Positions 24,201 through 27,200 of a stretch of 64,000 nucleotides of DNA are shown piece after piece; the first letter of the stretch is position 1, and every line of letters begins with the position of its first letter. The translations under genes were made by a program, and so were the position numbers. This DNA is from Bolinopsis microptera (taxonomy: Eukaryota; Ctenophora; Tentaculata; Lobata; Bolinopsidae), in contig NC_087076.1 in NCBI RefSeq assembly GCF_026151205.1, positions 23,430,828 through 23,494,827 on the forward strand, read 5' to 3'. The notes under the pieces were generated by a model. That model saw only the letters and a list, made by a program, of their open reading frames with translations, was not told where the DNA came from and ran no database searches.

Positions 24201-27200
24201 ATGACCCCGGGGAGGGCCCCATTGGTTTTAGTACTAGTAGGTTGCATATTTATAATTTTTTTTTTATTTAAAAAAAAAACAAAAAAAAACAATGCGCACA
24301 TCATGTCACGTCACATTATTGTATCGTATACCAACTACCTATCTTTGGTAAGATATTTGAAAAAGTAATTTACTGCCGACTATATAGCTTCTTTACTTCT
24401 CATATGGTCATATACGATAAACAGTTTGGATTCAGATCCAACCACTCAACGGCACATGCCATCAATTACTCCATTGACCACATTCTTAAAAACCTAGAAA
24501 GTAAGAATCATGTAATCGGCATATTTATTGACTTAAGCAAAGCGTTTGACACAATCGACCACAGAAAATTACTTGTCAAACTTGAACACTATGGCATAAG
24601 AGGGCCCTGTCTTGACCTAATTGAAAGCTATTTGTGTAACCGACAGCAGTATGTTGATTTCCAAAATACACACTCTGATCACTGCAAAATTGAATATGGG
24701 GTACCACAGGGATCAGTTCTAGGCCCTCTCCTCTTCTTACTCTAAATTAATGACATTACTAACTCTAGCAAACTTGGACACTTCATACTGTTTGCAGATG
24801 ACACGAACATATTTGTTGCTGGAAAATCTGAACAAGAAGCCTATTTGAATGCTAATAAAGTACTTGAATCTGTAAATAACTATATGGAATCTAACTTGCT
24901 GCACATTAACCAAAGCAAATCGGTCTACATGTTATTCAGACCTGGCCGGTACTCGTCCTGTGCACGTGCTCGTGAATATGGCTCTGAGAACTCACTCACG
25001 TTATCAGGCACCACGTTTACACGAGTAGATAAGGTGAGATTCCTTGGTGTTATCACAGACCATGAACTATCCTGGGAACCCCAACTAGATAATATAAAAT
25101 GTAAACTAACTACAAGAATAGCTATAATTAAACGTATTATGAAGTTTATTCCAGAAACAGAGTACCATAAACTGTATGACTCCTTATTCAAGTCTCATAT
25201 GAGCTACTGTATCAGTAGCTGGGGTGGTGTCACACCTCATAGACTATCTAAACTGTTCTCCATCCAAAAAAGATGCGTACGCCTTCTATTTGGAAGCAAA
25301 CCAAGCTTTGACCGGGCAGAGTACTATGAAACATGTGCACGTGCAAGACCATACAGTGAACACATCGCAAAAAGGAGCTTTGCTTTGGAAAACACAAAGC
25401 CAATATTCAATACCGAGAAAATCATATCAATCCACAACCTGTATAACACCCAACATATATCCACTGAACTGTTTAAAATTTTGAAACTGCATCAACCCAT
25501 CTCTCTGACAAGTTTATTCCAAACAAGTTCCAGAACATATAGCCAAACTATGCGGGTCCCCCGACACAAACTTGACATTTCTAAACACAATTTTGTCTTC
25601 AAAGGTACGACTATATGGAACAGTTTGGTTGATAAAATATTCGACAAATGCACTCCTAATGAAAACAATGTCATGGTCCCTGGCTCTAGTAAATTTTCCG
25701 ACCTTTCCTCCCCCATCTCAATTATCAAGAGCCGTATTAAAAAGCTGTTACTGGAAACCCAGCAATTGACAACACCTGGGCGTGAAATTGAGTGGCTCCC
25801 CCTAAATAGCTGGGGCATTGAACCAGCTTAGTTGATCAGCATCCCATCCCTTGCATACAATTAATTACAAAAGCGCTAATTATACCTGTTTCAAAAGCAT
25901 CCTGTCTGGAAGTTTCCTGACTGCCGTGTGAATCTTTTATCTATTTTTGGATCTATTTTTATATTGATATGATTTTTATATACCTATATATTCATCGCAT
26001 AATTTCCATGTCCGCCTGAACAAACCTGGCACCATCAAATCTTACCTCTAGAAACCCCAGAACTCATCAAGCCTAGTCTGAATTCAAAACTAGTTGACCA
26101 GCTGGGTACAGTTTCCTGGACAACTGGAACCTTTTGGGCCATGCACAAGCCAATAGCATGTATGGTCCTACAGTTAGTAGAGGCTCTTACGGGCAAAAAG
26201 ACGTGTTTTCTGCTACGAGTTTAGAGACCTAACCGCTAATTGGACACAATAGTATGATGTCTAAGGATCGATAATATGTTAAGAAGTATAAATTTGGCCT
26301 TATTAGTCACGTGCTATACCAATGCGCGTTTTAAACTTCGACAGTCTATTACTCTAAGGCAAATAAAGTAATTATATTCATATTTTGTCAGCAATAAGAT
26401 CACATTGTTTTCTATTTGGTGTGAAAATATGAGCTAGAACGGACATAATCTCGCTGAGTTATAGCTGTTTGAAATTTTTGATGAACGCGCGGATGCCAAT
26501 TGATAACAACTAAATGCTTTTGCGCGTAGTGCGCGTCGAAAATTTGGCAAAAACGCTTGCGGAGTGACAATATTGAAACTTCGATAAAGTATATGAAGTG
26601 GGTACTTCTCGGAAAGGAAAAATTTAGGCAAACACGATGTGACTAATTTTGGGTTGATTTAATACAACTGCAAAAAATTATTCAAACTTCAAGCAAAAAA
26701 GTCAAAATTTTTACCACTTTTTTGGATTTTTACCCCCAAAAAAATAGAGGGATTTTTCAAATTTTTAAACCATCTTGTGCAGCTGTGTTTTAGCTATCTC
26801 CATGCAAGTTTTGCCGACATGCCAACAAAATTAACTTGTTCAAAATATCAAAAAACATGGTTTTTTGGCCTATTTTTTGCCCAAAAATCGGTTTTTTGCG
26901 ATTTTACCCCCAAAAAGTCAGTCCAATCATCTTAAAACCACTTTTAATCGATTCTACGGTCAAAAATACGTCTATTAAGGTGTATCTGGGGTCCCTAGCG
27001 TATCAAGCAGACAATGCCCGTAAGAGCCTCTACTAAGTGGGGTCTCCTTGTCCTTGGATCTGTGTTTTGATCCGTCTTTTCTTAAAATTTTCCATTTGTG
27101 TCACCTATTAAATGTTAATCGACACCACTTGTCATAGTTAGATTTAGCCATGGCACGACTACTCAAACGTAACAGTTAAATAGGTGTGACATACTATTAT

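Larger units (their letters stand above)
22907..24305. mobile_element. Retroposed sequence with 17-bp target duplications, split by a MULE-like element
   Basis: ACAATGCGCACATCATG occurs at 22907-22923 and at 24289-24305. Between them lies sequence ending in an A-rich tail (24270-24290). A 17-bp duplication plus A-tail is the mark of LINE-mediated retroposition. Without the nested element the insert is about 400 bp: a SINE, a truncated LINE 3' end or a processed transcript. Confidence 0.7.

Noticed and set aside
26434-27036. ORFs inside the 857-bp TIR element
   Set aside because: Low-complexity Phe/Lys-rich frames without transposase motifs; the mirrored copy has different breaks.
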